The notes under the pieces: model-generated | What the model was told of the DNA's origin: nothing | Database searches by the model: none | The model's input: only the letters and a program-made list of their open reading frames with translations | Translations under genes and position numbers: made by a program | Assembly (NCBI RefSeq): GCF_963678635.1 | Contig: NC_087065.1 | Span: 4,614,209 to 4,678,208 of the forward strand | Direction: 5' to 3' | Source of the DNA: Symsagittifera roscoffensis | Lineage: Eukaryota > Xenacoelomorpha > Acoela > Convolutidae | DNA: 64,000 bases | Shown: positions 11,067 to 23,222 of the stretch, one piece after another | Layout of the letters: each line of letters opens with the position of its first letter | Numbering within the stretch: position 1 is the stretch's first letter

Positions 11067-14000
11067 TTATAGTCTAAGACCATCCCCACCGCTTCTAGCT
11101 TCCTAAATGCGCATTGTCATAGCCTTAGGTTGGACGAGGAATTCTAGTCAAACATGATCCCTTGTCGCTTCTTTCTTCCTTATATCCATATACAAGACAG
11201 AGGGCAGACGAGCAAACAGACTGAGTTGAGAACTTTCAGGGATCTCTAGCCACCAAAGCTTTTATCTTTCACTGAAACCACAAATTTATGTTAAATTCAA
11301 TTTATTTGCAAGTTTTTTCTGCAGTTTTTGTAATTCAAAAACAATATGATTTTTGGTAGATTGTTCGAAAAAAGAGCACGGGCGACAACTTAATCAAAAG
11401 TCTGCCTAAACATTTCTATACAAAGGGAGGTAGATCTGTTTTTTTATGTGGATGTGCAGGAGCGGATCTATGATTTTTTCGAGGGTGGGGGGGGGGGCGG
11501 AATTTAACTATAATCTAAAATATGAATATACAAAAATTATTATCGAAGATTTTTCAGTCATAGGTTTTAATTTAACGACTCAAAGGTGTTTTTGCGGCTC
11601 GGAATGGCATTAATTTGTTATGCAATGCCTTGCAACGTGAGCATGCAGATATTTGGCTGAATGCTCGCAAATTTCCCTAATCAGTTTTTTATTTGTTATC
11701 CGGTCTACATGAGTCTAGTTATTAAACCGTATGCCTTCCAACACACGTTCAAGGTTAGCAACAAACAGTTTTTTGTGTAGTTATATGGAATTTTTGGAGA
11801 GACTGGTTAACTCGTGATGAATCGATAAAATATTTTTGTAAGTAAAAAATTTATTCACGAAACTTTTTACCAGTTCGACTAGTTTTAGCAATTGTTGTAG
11901 TTTTTCTCCGAAAATATTTTTAAAAGATTTATAGAAAGTACACTTAAAAACTCCATTATTAACCTGAGTTATCAAGCTATCTAATTCTATCACTGTGCAG
12001 ACCTGGTCAGGAAAAAATCAGGTCAAAGTTTTGCATCGATTACCCAGGATTTCCTGAATTGGTCTAACAATTGGCACAAAAAATAACGAACATTTGAACC
12101 AAATGGTAGACGTTTAAACTAAAAAAAAATTTAGTGCGGTCGTCGAAAATAGCCAAAATAAATTTTTTGGTTAAATCAAAAATACTAGGAAAAACAAAAA
12201 AAGGGAAATTTTAAATGCCAATAGTCGGTTACTAATCGTCAAAAAGTGATCGGATTAATAATTGCTTTGGATTTTAGTGAAACACTAGACTATGGATGCG
12301 TTTATTGCCAAAATCTAGGCCATTTTTTTAAACAAGAAAAAATGTTTTTCAGAGAATCAATAACTAAACAAATACATAAAACTTACCTCGTCAATTGCTG
12401 AGCAAATTATACCAAAGTCTTTTTCTTGAATATCCCAATGAAGTTTCAGAAAAACGAAGTCTGCTCAATTCGTAAAGTAATCGCTATTTTCCATAGTAGC
12501 CAAAAAAACATCATATCATTAGATAAAAATTCAATTTTGATATAATATCAATTTTAAACGTTTCGCTTACTTTTTGGAGCTGATACCATTTTAAAATTTG
12601 TTGCGCTATATATAGGTGCTTTTTGATATTTATTGCATACAAGTGGCCGAACAGTTCTAAGTATTTTTTAAATAAGGGAAGAAACCAAAAATGATCCACT
12701 TTCGAAATAAATTAGAACAGTCGAAATTAGGCCCCCGAAAACAAAAACAGTCGAAAATCAATTATTAAAATGGATCAATTGCCGTTAATTTAAAAACATT
12801 ATGTGAAGTAGTATTTTGCTCCTTTTATAATTAAACCCTTTGAAAATTACAAATTTTGCTCCAATTCACCGGCAGTTAGGGACAATATTAATATCAAAAC
12901 CCTAGAGATGTTTATTTTCTTTGAGATTTCAATGGTCTCTTTCCATTTTAGAATAGTGAGTGGCTGATTTTTGTTTTCGCCCATTCGGTTCATCGCCTAC
13001 GAGGGATTCCACTTGGATAAAAACATTCCACTTTCAATCATTGGGTCTTTTTGCAATTTTGAAAAAGTTTCAAAAGCAGCAGCAAAAGCGTGTGTTTTAT
13101 CAAACTGCGATTGCTTTTCGCCAGTGTGATGGTGGGTACAGAATATGTGATTCTGCTGAACTACAAGTCGTAGTAACCTGAGCGAAAGAAGTTAGGTAGT
13201 ACAGCAAACAAATGTTCTAGCTCCTCAAAAAAGTCAGGTTTGGAAGTATTCGTCACACCTATGCCAGAAAATAGAAAAAAAAAAAAAATCGGCGAAATCC
13301 TTCACCCCCAAATGGGATATAAGGAAACTAGTGTTATGTAATTGCGTTTTACCAGACAGAAAAATGGGATGCACTGAAATGGGAATGTATTAAAGCAAAA
13401 GTTTGATTTTCTTGGATATTGTTCAAAATGTTGAATGGATGGCATGAAAAAAGGAAACATAATCAATTAATTAGCCATACTTTTTGAACGAATTTTCAAA
13501 TTTTCTGTTTTTTTTTGACCGCATGAGCCTTGATAGTAGGATCAGTAATTCTATAACATTTTCGGCAAAACAAGAACTAAACGTAGAGAATATTACTGTG
13601 AGAATTGCCTGCAGTATGGTAAGGCTAATAGTAAGTTGTGCTTAAGATTGATTAGTCATTAAGTAAAGTAGTACAGGAAAGGAATGGTAGAGTTCGAGAT
13701 AGTCCTAAGCCAGAAAAAAAAGACCAAAATCAGGAAACTCAAACACCCCCTCCCCCCACAAGTCGGAACTAGGGAAGCTAATGTTATGAAATTCAGAGGA
13801 GCGGCAATAAAGAGTATTTGAACCGGACGTACGAAAAACGGGACCCCTCAGGTCATTGATGGGCAAGTGATAACAGTCCCAGGTAGTGTAAACGACCCTA
13901 TCAGAACTCGGCAACTAGCGGCGGCATGGGACTCCAGTTTCAATATGTTTTAGGCTTAGTTGAGGGAAACTTAAGTTTTGAACACCAGACTCCTAGGACC

Positions 14001-15064
14001 CCCACTTCCGGTTTCATACCCAACGTAAAAAAAACCCTTCCCTAAATTCTGGAAGTCGTTTCTCGGACCCCCCAATGAATGCAGTGAGCTGAAACTTGGA
14101 GGGATGATAGATAGTGGCAAAATACATCTTGTGGTATAATTTGTTCATTTCTAACCGTTGGATTGAAAGCAACCAGCACTTGAATTAACTTTCCTTTAGA
14201 TCGCAAATCGGCAAATTATGCAAAAAATGAGCTTGTGCATACTGACTTTATAGCGGCAATAGTTACTACTCACCACTGTCGCAAAAAGAACCCTTGTGAG
14301 TGAAACCATTCAGGCGGCTTGGTAAATTTGACCTCCTGAGATTCTGAGCCTGTTCGAGGAAGTTTGACCCGAGTTCACCCCTCGGTGACATTAAGTTTCC
14401 TTTTGAGCGTTTTGATCCCAAAATTGCATAAAAACACCGAGATTAAAACCGGGATTAACATCAGAATCAGAGGTTGGCGTGTTCCACAGCCCAACCCCTG
14501 GAATTAGGAATCAGTCATCCTACTAAAAATTGCGAGGAAACGTTTAAATTAATTTCGGGGAGTTACTTTTGTTTATAAATCGTTTTCGGGGCCTTACATT
14601 ATGAACCTTGGAAGCATGTTAATGTGAACTGTTTTATCTAAACAAATAATTTGACAACAAAATCAGGAGTTTAAAAAATTTTGGGCTATGATTTTCTTAC
14701 TAGGACAATTTCTTCAAAAAAATTGGGAGAAAAGTTTCAGAAAAATTTTTTTTTGACTCGTTTCAATTTTTCGAGTTATTCAGTTTGTTTTCACCTTTCA
14801 GAAGAAAATTCAAAAAATTTTATCAAATTTGAAAGTTGAATGTTACAAACTGGGAAAATAAAGCAAAAATTTTATGATGACAGGAAGAACAAATGAATTG
14901 ATAACTATTTTGAATGGCATGATAGAAAAAATTGATTGCAAGCATTTTTCTGTTTTTAGTCAGCTCTAACTATTTTGATGATTTCAAACATCAACAGTAC
15001 TACTTCTATCTGTTGCACTTGAAGCCTTTGTCATAACGCTTATAATTTTGCTGCAATAATAAAA
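11067..15064. other. Gene-poor region between the coiled-coil gene and a coding-like remnant
   Basis: About 4 kb of AT-rich sequence with no frame I would defend as coding. A poly-G run lies at 11487. Two related modules, 13185-13345 and 13655-13795, share CCAGAAAA, a C-rich stretch and a CTA(A/G)TGTTATG-type end, so they are probably copies of one old repeat. Confidence 0.45.
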
Positions 15065-15495
15065 ATTCTAGGGAGATATCGGCAAATCAAGTGACTTGAA
15101 TATGACTGAAACGGAAGATGACGGGTTGGAAAATATAAGGCAAGTTATCAAAGCACAACAGCGAGAAAATCGATCCTGGAAGAAGATTTGGCGACGAATG
15201 TGGCCCTGAGCCTTCACATAGTGCTTTGTCGAAGCAGAGAAGCGAAAGTGAAGATCCTGCCAAATCAAGCCGTGAGGCTAGAAGAGCAAAAACAACTGAG
15301 AGCTGGAAAGCGATTGTGATCATCTCTGAAGACAAGGTATAGCTAACGAAACAGATCACAATACGGAAGTTATTCGCTTCTAGTTCATCGAAAGTAGATT
15401 GAGGAGAGTTTGAATGACAACCAGAGGTTTCATGAGATCGGCGGCAGAATAAAAGAACTGGAGCTTGAGCGTGACCTCGGATTGAAAAAAAAAAC
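15065..15495 (+). pseudogene. Coding-like remnant with coiled-coil codon texture
   Basis: Between a possible ATG at 15101 and about 15490 the sequence is less AT-rich than its surroundings and translates in patches into charged protein-like stretches: MTETEDDGLENIRQ in one frame, then SKSSREARRAKTTE-like sequence in a second, then IKELELERDLGL in a third. Frames change and stops intervene, and no clean splice sites join them. It could be a decayed gene copy or exons I cannot assemble. The family is not recognised. Confidence 0.25.
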
Positions 15496-17329
15496 TAATT
15501 TTTTATTAGACTCTTAAATTTATAAACTTTATTTAACCGCAATTATCGTTTTCAATTATCATAAACATGTTTTTTGTCAACTTTGTCAATTTTTGTCAAT
15601 AATTTTTTGATTGGGCTGATTGAAAAGATAGATCATTTTTTTCATGAGAAGCAGTCTTCTGTAATTGTTCATAGACCTTTTTTTAAATTTCCTAGTTTCA
15701 ATTTGATCTGGATAGCGACGACGCACGATAAGGTTATCCACCCGGATTGTGGGGAGTATGTGCCAGTCGTTAATATGGAAGAAGTTTGAGTTGTTTTTGG
15801 TTCGAAAAAAAAACTTTTTTTTTAAATTTGTATTTAACCCTGTGATGTTCAAGTTTCTCGCGACAACTGAAAAACAAAATTTAGGAATCAGAACAGCCCA
15901 ATTGAATAGTGCAGGAAAGGCAAATGAAAATCAGACGAGAGTCAAATTGCAATTTGCAATTCGTCTATACATGAATAATTTGAGTTGATTTGTCTTATTC
16001 TTGGCAGAGAGCACAAAGAGTGGATACTAGAGTTCAATTTGTGGAGCAATGGGTACTTTGACTGGCCATGTCGCTCACGGAAGTGACCTATTGGTACAGA
16101 ATTTGCTTGAGCAGCTTGTCAAAACTACCGGAAGTGCGTTTGTACGTATTTAAATTTCTAGAGTTATATTTTTTAACCTAATTATGTCTTGAGTTAGCTT
16201 TAGAGTTGCTGTTGAATGTGAGTACCTGCGTTTAATTACTTGAATGCAATTTATTTAGTTATGTCGAGAAGAGTCGAGTCTTAGTTTGATCCAACTAAAA
16301 TGGAACAGATATTTACTGTCCAATAAAAACTAATGATGGTTACGTGAAGTCTCAACCTTGTTTTCAACTGCATTCGCGTCTTTTCGGGTATTTAGAGACC
16401 TAGTCATGGGGCTGTATTTAATTCTATCTAGAGTGGGCGGAAATTTGATAGTTAAGCTTTAACTGGTAACGGTCCTAATGTTTCATGCATGTGCATAAGC
16501 GAACTGTGAATTGGCTCCGACTTGTGTTACAAATCTCAAGAGATAGTGTCCCTGACCCTTGAGCCATTGATTATAGCGCTTATTTTTCAAACTCATATGT
16601 GCATTCGTGACTTGAGTAAACTGCTGTTTCAAGAAGAACTGTTCAACTAATACATCAAAAAATAAGATCCATTTGAAGATCACCACAAAATTTTTGAAGG
16701 GCTGGAATGGGAGAATTGTGATTGCCCGAACCACTGATTTGGGCAAGTTTTTTAAACCGTATAATTTATTTCAGATAAACATGAATATGTATGAACATCA
16801 TCAATACTTTCGCTTATAGATGAACCTCAAATGGTTTTTTGACTGAGCGAAAGGATGTAGGACCAATGAAGTAACTATGGTTACCATGATTTCTGACCTG
16901 ATTTACTTTATAAAAGAAAAAAACAAGGTTTTTCTTACCAAATCGGTTTGGTTTTTCAAGTTGGCACCCTGTTTTGCAACTTTATTGTTTCCCTTACGCT
17001 GCGCTAGATTGAAGAAATACAACAAAGAATGTGAGTGGGAATGGTTGCTTACAACCATCAGGACTGATAAATTTAATTAGATGTGATTGCTGTTCTAGCT
17101 GGTATCATATCAATTCTGTAAATAGTTTTCTTAGCGATTCTAAGAAAATTTAATGGTTTCAGTGTCCTAATGATTCATTTTAAAATATTTCAAAAAAGCA
17201 ACATTAGTTAATTATTAAGTGCTAGGCAATGTGTGAAAACTGTCATCTTGAATGTCCGAGAAAAAATCACAAGTCTGAGCTCTTTAATTATAAAAAAATG
17301 AGCAATTTCTGTTTCAATTCCGAAACCCC
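15496..17329. other. Region left of the RT relic; contains the outer part of the fold-back left arm
   Basis: No complete gene. A short coding-like patch at 16010-16135 follows a possible acceptor (TTCTTGGCAG) but lacks partners. From 16624 onward the sequence recurs inverted at 26416-27120, so it is host flank copied together with the left end of the central element. Confidence 0.5.
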
Positions 17330-18904
17330 ATCCCAAGCTTTAAGCCCGCCTCTGAGTGACCTCAAGCAGATATCATAGCTAAAAAGTAGTAAGCTCGATG
17401 AAAGAAATCTAAAAATAGGGATAAGACTTGCTGTCCCGGATGACAAAATTGCTCCTTTTTCAACTGATAACTATCAAAAATTGTTGTATAATCACTCTCA
17501 GTGAACTAAATTTGCAGTTCCAAATCCTCAGATTAGAAAGTCTTTTAAAAATCTAATTCGATCTATTCAAAGCGATGAACGGATCAGGAAAAGGCCCCGA
17601 TCAAATGGCTTCCCAAAAATTTAAAGATCTTGTTAGCAGGTCGAATGGCACTGCAGGACTCAGTTTTTTGAGATCGCTTACTAAGCTCTTGAACCTCGTT
17701 GGAGGTGGCAAATTACCAGAACCCCTACGAACTTTTTTTTTTCGGCGCAAAAGTAGACGGATAAAGATAGACGGAGGGCTTAAGTCCAATAGCCATAGGT
17801 AACACGCTAAAACGCTAACACGTCTAAATGAGCTGGAAGGAAAGACTTCCCCCAGCAAAAAAACTTTTCGGAATCCTACTGGTCGGATGCGGCACTAGGC
17901 GAGGAGCAGAAATAGCTGCACACTCGTTACGTATCCCAATTGAGTGCCACGACAATTTATCTGGTTTGTAGATAATGGAAATTTAGCCAACGACTGAAAG
18001 GTAGTACTCGAGACCTTGAAATTATTCTGAAATCAGAAAAACTTACGGCCTGAGCTTCAACACTGAAAACTTCGAAATTTTTTTTTGGGACCGACCATGA
18101 GTTTACAGTATAATTCAATTTTAGCTCAATTTCGAAAAATACGCTCCAAGATAAAAAAAAAAAAACTTCTGGTACAAGGATCACGAGAAAAAATTGCTGG
18201 ATAAAAAATTAAGACGCTTGAAAAAATCTCGGATGCCTTTGACAAACTAAACGCACATTAAGGTTTTAACTTCCTGATAAATTGCTTAAGCATGCCGAAA
18301 CTCTTATATTTTTTGCGTACGAGTCCTTGTTTTTTGCAAACTGATTTTTTTTTTGGAACGCTACGACAAAACACTAAGAAACTCGTTATGCAAAGTCAAC
18401 TACCGAGTAAATGGATGATAATCAGTTCTCCCGGCAGAAAGACGTGGTTTGTGTGTTTCTTCTCGTCCACTAGCTTCCTCCGTTTTCTTGGCTTCAGCAG
18501 TAAGAGCGAAAAACGCCCTGAGTGAAATTTTTGGTTTGAAGCTTGTGGATGGATTCCATAATGATGCGCTTAGATGGTGGTTTGATTTTTCAAGTTTTGG
18601 ATTGACTCCGGAAAGCGAGCCAAAAAAAATTGGACCGAGCCACATTTTGACAGTGAATCTGCAGACTTGATTTTAAGACTCAATCGAGCAGACGTAAAAG
18701 TATTCATCGCGTTCCTTTATAGTTTTGGCTCCCAACTGTTGAACGTCATCCCGCACAAAAATCTACGCTTAAAATTATCAAAACAGTAAAACATAATTGC
18801 GATAGGACTTCGATCAGCCTCTTAACTTAGCAAACAGCATAGATGCGCCTGCGGGAAAAATTTTACCAAAGATGGTTGGCATGGCCTTTTATGCCTCAAA
18901 AAGG
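17330..18904 (+). pseudogene. Reverse transcriptase relic, 5' part (non-LTR-type), interrupted
   Basis: The plus strand, read through several frameshifts and stops, gives the ordered signature of an RNA-dependent DNA polymerase: GKGPDQMASQKFKDLV (the GPDG region), LPEPLRTFF, a GTRRGAEIAAHSLR block, a palm-like IWFVDNG near 17961 where the second Asp of the usual DD pair is Asn, SMPKLLYFLRTSPCF near 18290, and a C-terminal HRCACGK...WHGL Cys/His block near 18845-18890. A stretch of the fingers/palm is deleted between the GAE block and FVDN. Frameshifts and the lost catalytic Asp make it inactive. The C-terminal part resumes at 45458, on the far side of the nested elements. Copies of parts of it lie at 20884 and, inverted, at 25316. 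Confidence 0.7.
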
Positions 18905-19024
18905 CTGTAGAGGTGTCGTGGCCCCAATACAGAAAGAATGTGAGTAGTAGATAAACTTTGCTTTATAAAAGCCTTCAGTTTTGAATGCCGAGAGAATTTT
19001 TAGGCATTCAAAATTGAAGGCCCT
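18905..19024. repeat. Left part of a ~183-bp palindrome that was the element's insertion target
   Basis: A 19-bp stem (18971-18989 with 19003-19021, one mismatch, 13-base loop) sits inside longer arms: 18905-18970 is the inverted match of 45395-45457 across the element. Removing the element and one GGCCCT would restore a near-complete inverted repeat of about 183 bp, starting CTGTAGAGGTG and ending CACCTCTATAG. This looks like a MITE or fold-back element that had entered the RT relic. The last six bases (19019-19024, GGCCCT) are the left target-site duplicate. Confidence 0.65.
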
Positions 19025-19323
19025 AGTAGTAGATGTGGGAGGTTAAGTGGGGGGGGGGCATGGCAGACCCCATGTATTAAGATATGTTATAGATTTCCGG
19101 TCTGCCACGCTATGTATTAATATTGGGTATAGAGTCTACAATGTATTAGGATAAGGAATACTGATGGTAAGGTTTCAGTGTGATGGTAAAATAATGGTAA
19201 GAAAACGTTATTTTTTTGGTTTTTGTGTGGAAATGTTTATTTTTGTCGCAAAATTTTTGGCGCGTGTTATCTAATTGGGAACAATTAATTGTTAATTACG
19301 TGTAGAATTAAGGTTTTGTATTT
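19025..19323 (+). repeat. Left terminal inverted repeat (inner part trimmed)
   Basis: 299 bp matching the reverse complement of the right end. It starts AGTAGTAGATGT, has a G-run at about 19048, an inverted pair GGCAGACC (19062-19069) and GGTCTGCC (19099-19106), and repeated TGTATTAA at 19073 and 19113 with TGTATTAG at 19142. Homology to the longer right copies stops at 19323, where a rearranged protease fragment begins. Confidence 0.8.
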
Positions 19324-19329
19324 GAGGGT

Positions 19330-19606
19330 TTGTATTTATATATGATAAAATACCTTGTATACAATGGTTTACAAGGTACTTTATCACAGGGGTAAGATCC
19401 CATGTACTTAAACCTGAGTTCAAGAATTCTTTCAATAATTTGCAGAAGTTAAAAATTATCCATATTTGCAACTTTTAGCTGATTTACATCTAACACAAAG
19501 AACTAGAAAAATTGATATGTAATTTAGGGTGGAAAACCTAAAGTTATTGACTTACTCGCATAAGGTATTGAATGAACAAAGTCCCATACACAAAACTTGT
19601 GAACAT
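19330..19606 (-). pseudogene. Inverted fragment of the protease start and its upstream exon
   Basis: The reverse complement matches 23298-23520: the end of the Cys-rich exon, its 67-bp intron and the first ~25 codons of the protease (motif KYMGSYP conserved). A stop replaces an early Ser codon. This is the ancestral orientation of the left end, before the fold-back. The same fragment is repeated at about 21770-22047. It ends abruptly at 19606, next to capsid sequence in the opposite direction. Confidence 0.65.
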
Positions 19607-20664
19607 AAAGCAAAATCGGATGAAGATTCAGATGAGGAACCACAAACTTACTTAACTTATATAAACAATCCACTACAATCTCTATTCTCCATCTGTGAAG
19701 TTTGTTTTAACAATACAATGGTTTACAATGCCAATGGATTATATCCTCATAAGGCACAGATATCGAACGAATTCAACTCGTCAGCAGTGAGCAATAAAGA
19801 AATACTTGCTTGTCATGGATACAACTTTGAAGAATATCCTGATGCATTTGATATGCATCCATTCACTGATAGAGCAAAATCCTTGGGAACAGGGATAACT
19901 TTTTCACTCTATGGGAGGCTTGCCATTGATTTGTTTATTTGCGAAAAATTGTTGCAACAAAATACCAAAGTTCGAATTAAACTTGTTCGAGCTGGACCTA
20001 ATTTTTCTATGTTATCTGATAATCCAAATGTCAGTCTGAAAATTGTTGATTGTTCGTTGTTTACTAGAAGAATTTTAGTTGCTGAACCTAATCATCAATA
20101 CTTGCAATGGAACCTGGAAAGAGAACCTGCTCAATACAATTACATAGAAACTATAGCAAGAACCTTCATCATTCTATCTCGTCAAAACCAATTCATACAA
20201 GAAAATATATTCAATTACGCTCCAATAAGAAGGGTAGCTGTTGCAATGAAAAAAAATTCAGCTGTTGCAGGATCTTTTTATGAAAACCCTTTCAGCTATC
20301 AGCAATTTCATTTAGGAGAACTTAGAATTATTCGGGGTGGAAGAGCAATTGTTTCCTTAGATACAACTTCTCCTTGCCGAACTTATGTTACAACAATGAA
20401 AGCAAGGCAGTTTAACAAAGATTTACCAGCTCTTCTTATGGAAGATTTCAAAATTACTATATTCTAGTTTTTGACTTGACTTCACTACAGGATGCAGCTG
20501 AACAGTAGTTGCATTATCCAGAACTTAGTGGAGAAAGCTTGAGATTAGAAATGTTTTTCCAGTTTCCCTTGGAGCAAGTAACGGAAGTGATAGTCTTGGG
20601 AGAAAGACTGTCAAATGTTCGAATTGACAAATTTGGAACAGTTGCTAAAAATGGTTTTTTTTGA
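19529..20664 (+). pseudogene. Capsid protein, F54H12.2-like / major-capsid type, copy 1
   Basis: The open frame 19529-20467 (312 codons, GTG at its first codon) has blocks I associate with the F54H12.2-like family of virus-like proteins: NPLQSLFSICEVCFNN, a GRLAIDLFICEKLL strand pair, VRIKLVRA, then SFYENPFSYQQFHL. I infer the double-jelly-roll capsid role from family knowledge and context. Codons 1-26 are not capsid: they are the antisense of the Cys-rich exon, joined at 19606 by the fold-back. The N-terminal jelly-roll part is missing. A local indel ends the frame at ATTCTAG; the C-terminal part follows in another frame to about 20664, with an in-frame TAG shared with copy 2. Confidence 0.6.
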
Positions 20665-20883
20665 GTTTTCGTGTTCTTTCAAAAATGTTATGACCTTTTT
20701 TGGGACTTTTCATTGTTATTGTCTCTGTACTATCTATTTTGTTTTTCTTCAGACATAAATCTCGAGACAAAGCAAATAATTAATGCTGTTTATTTGAAAA
20801 CCCAAGAAAATTCTTCAACCTAGACTGTAAACCAGTGTTCAATAACCTTTGTCCAGTTCACAAGTTTTGTGTATGGGACTTTG

Positions 20884-21336
20884 TGTGTTTCTTCTCGTCC
20901 ACTAGCTTCCTCCGTTTTCTTGGCTTCAGCAGTAAGAGCGAAAAACGCCCTGAGTGAAATTTTTGGTTTGAAGCTTGTGGATGGATTCCATAATGATGCG
21001 CTTAGATGGTGGTTTGATTTTTCAAGTTTTGGATTGACTCCGGAAAGCGAGCCAAAAAAAAGTGGACCGAGCCAAATTTTGACAGTGAATCTGCAGACTT
21101 GATTTTAAGACTCAATCGAGCAGACGTAAAACTATTCATCGCGTTCCTTTATAGTTTTGGCTCCCAACTGTTGAACGTCATCCCGCACAAAAATCTACGC
21201 TTAAAATTATCAAAACAGTAAAACATAATTGCGATAGGACTTCGATCAGCCTCTTAACTTAGCAAACAGCATAGATGCGCCTGCGGGAAAGATTTTACCA
21301 AAGATGGTTGGCATGGCCTTTTATGCCTCAAAAAGG
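20884..21336 (+). pseudogene. RT relic C-terminal fragment, duplicated copy
   Basis: Repeats 18452-18904, including the open stretch ending LTVNLQT and the Cys/His block. It is present only because the tandem duplication carried the element's left junction. Not an independent insertion. Confidence 0.75.
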
Positions 21337-21764
21337 CTGTAGAGGTGTCGTGGCCCCAATACAGAAAGAATGTGAGTAGTAGATAAACTTTACTTTATAA
21401 AAGCCTTCAGTTTTGAATGCCGAGAGATTTTTTAGGCATTCAAAATTGAAGGCCCTAGTAGTAGATGTTGGAGGTAAAGTGGGGGGGGGGGGCATGGCAG
21501 ACCCCATGTATTAAGATATGTTATAGATTTCCGGTCTGCCACGCTATGTATTAATATTGGGTATAGAGTCTACAATGTATTAGGATAAGGAATACTGATG
21601 GTAAGGTTTCAGTGTGATGGTAAAATAATGGTAAGAAAACGTTATTTTTTTGGTTTTTGTGTGGAAATGTTTATTTTTGTCGCAAAATTTTTGGCGCGTG
21701 TTATCTAATTGGGAACAATTAATTGTTAATTACGTGTAGATTGTAGAATTAAGGTTTTGTATTT
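21337..21764 (+). repeat. Second copy of the left junction: half palindrome, GGCCCT and terminal repeat
   Basis: Half of the target palindrome (21337-21456, ending in GGCCCT) is followed by a terminal-repeat copy from 21457 to about 21764. Position and sequence follow the tandem duplication. Confidence 0.8.
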
Positions 21765-21969
21765 GAGGGTTTGTATTTATATATGATAAAATACCTTGTA
21801 TACAATGGTTTACAAGGTACTTTATCACAGGGGTAAGATCCCATGTACTTAAACCTGAGTTCAAGAATTCTTTCAATAATTTGCAGAAGTTAAAAATTAT
21901 CCATATTTGCAACTTTTAGCTGATTTACATCTAACACAAAGAACTAGAAAAATTGATATGTAATTTAGG

Positions 21970-23222
21970 GTGGAAAACCTAAAGTTATTGACTTACTCGC
22001 ATAAGGTATTGAATGAACAAAGTCCCATACACAAAACTTGTGAACATAAAGCAAAATCGGATGAAGATTCAGATGAGGAACCACAAACTTACTTAACTTA
22101 TATAAACAATCCACTACAATCTATATTCTCCATCTGTGAAGTTTGTTTTAACAATACAATGGTTTACAATGCCAATGGATTATATCCTCATAAGGCACAG
22201 ATATCGAACGAATTCAACTCGTCAGCAGTGAGCAATAAAGAAATACTTGCTTGTCATGGATACAACTTTGAAGAATATCCTGATGCATTTGATATGCATC
22301 CATTCACTGATAGAGCAAAATCCTTGGGAACAGGGATAACTTTCTCACTCTATGGGAGGCTTGCCATTGATTTGTTTATTTGCGAAAAATTGTTGCAACA
22401 AAATACCAAAGTTCGAATTAAACTTGTTCGAGCTGGACCTAATTTTTCTATGTTATCTGATAATCCAAATGTCAGTCTGAAAATTGTTGATTGTTCGTTG
22501 TTTACTAGAAGAATTTTAGTTGCTGAACCTAATCATCAATACTTGCAATGGAACCTGGAAAGAGAACCTGCTCAATACAATTACATAGAAACTATAGCAA
22601 GAACCTTCATCATTCTATCTCGTCAAAACCAATACATACAAGAAAATATATTCAATAACGCTCCAATAAGAAGGGTAGCTGTTGCAATGAAAAAAAATTC
22701 AGCTGTTGCAGGATCTTTTTATGAAAACCCTTTCAGCTATCAGCAATTTCATTTAAGAGAACTTAGAATTATTCGGGGTGGAAGAGCAATTGTTTCCTTA
22801 GATACAACTTCTCCTTGCCGAACTTATGTTACAACAATGAAAGCAAGGCAGTTTAACAAAGATTTACCAGCTCTTCTTATGGAAGGTTTTCAAATTTACT
22901 ATATTCTAGTTTTTGACTTGACTTCACTACAGGATGCAGCTGAACAGTAGTTGCATTATCCAGAACTTAGTGGAGAAAGCTTGAGATTAGAAATGTTTTT
23001 ACAGTTTCCCTTGGAGCAAGTAACGGAAGTGATAATCTTGGGAGAAAGACTGTCAAATGTTCGAATTGACAAATTTGGAACAGTTGCTAAAAATGGTTTT
23101 TTTGAGTTTTCGTGTTCTTTCAAAAATGTTGTAACTTTTTTGGGACTTTTCATTGTTATTGTCTCTGTACTATCTATTTTGTTTTTCTTCAGACATAAAT
23201 CTCGAGACAAAGCAAATATTTA
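21970..23222 (+). pseudogene. Capsid protein, F54H12.2-like, copy 2
   Basis: Same chimeric start as copy 1 (GTG, antisense-derived first 26 codons). The frame runs 326 codons to an in-frame TAG at 22948-22950, then continues in the same frame for 90 codons to 23223. Copy 3 has no TAG at this place, so it is a 3-bp insertion (or was lost there). After the capsid end (NVRIDKF) the frame adds a hydrophobic stretch like a membrane segment (VVTFLGLFIVIVSVLSILFF). That part may instead be intronic: it ends in a pyrimidine-rich CTTCAG acceptor at about 23189. Confidence 0.6.

Larger units (their letters stand above)
16624..19606. repeat. Left arm of a large fold-back inverted duplication
   Basis: Host flank, RT relic, left terminal repeat and a protease fragment in this arm recur in reverse order and orientation between 23298 and 27120, with indels and internal duplications in the right arm. 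The inner limit is 19606, where homology to the reverse complement of 23298 onward stops. The outer limit is 16624, which matches 27120. The duplication therefore includes about 2.4 kb of DNA outside the element. Confidence 0.75.
18448..20879. repeat. Tandem duplication, copy 1 (2.43 kb)
   Basis: Matches 20880-23324 with only scattered substitutions and small indels, offset 2432 rising to 2441. The copy contains the end of the RT relic, half of the target palindrome, the left element end and a capsid ORF. The junction carries a few bases of microhomology (TTGT). Confidence 0.85.

Noticed and set aside
16020-16140. Short frame MGTLTGHVAHGS, faintly like the start of TMEM45-type proteins
   Set aside because: Too short, the following membrane segments are absent, and no further exon was found.
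16480-17080. Frames of 60-100 codons repeated inverted near 26666-27223
   Set aside because: They repeat only because the fold-back copied the flank; no start context, splicing or family support.
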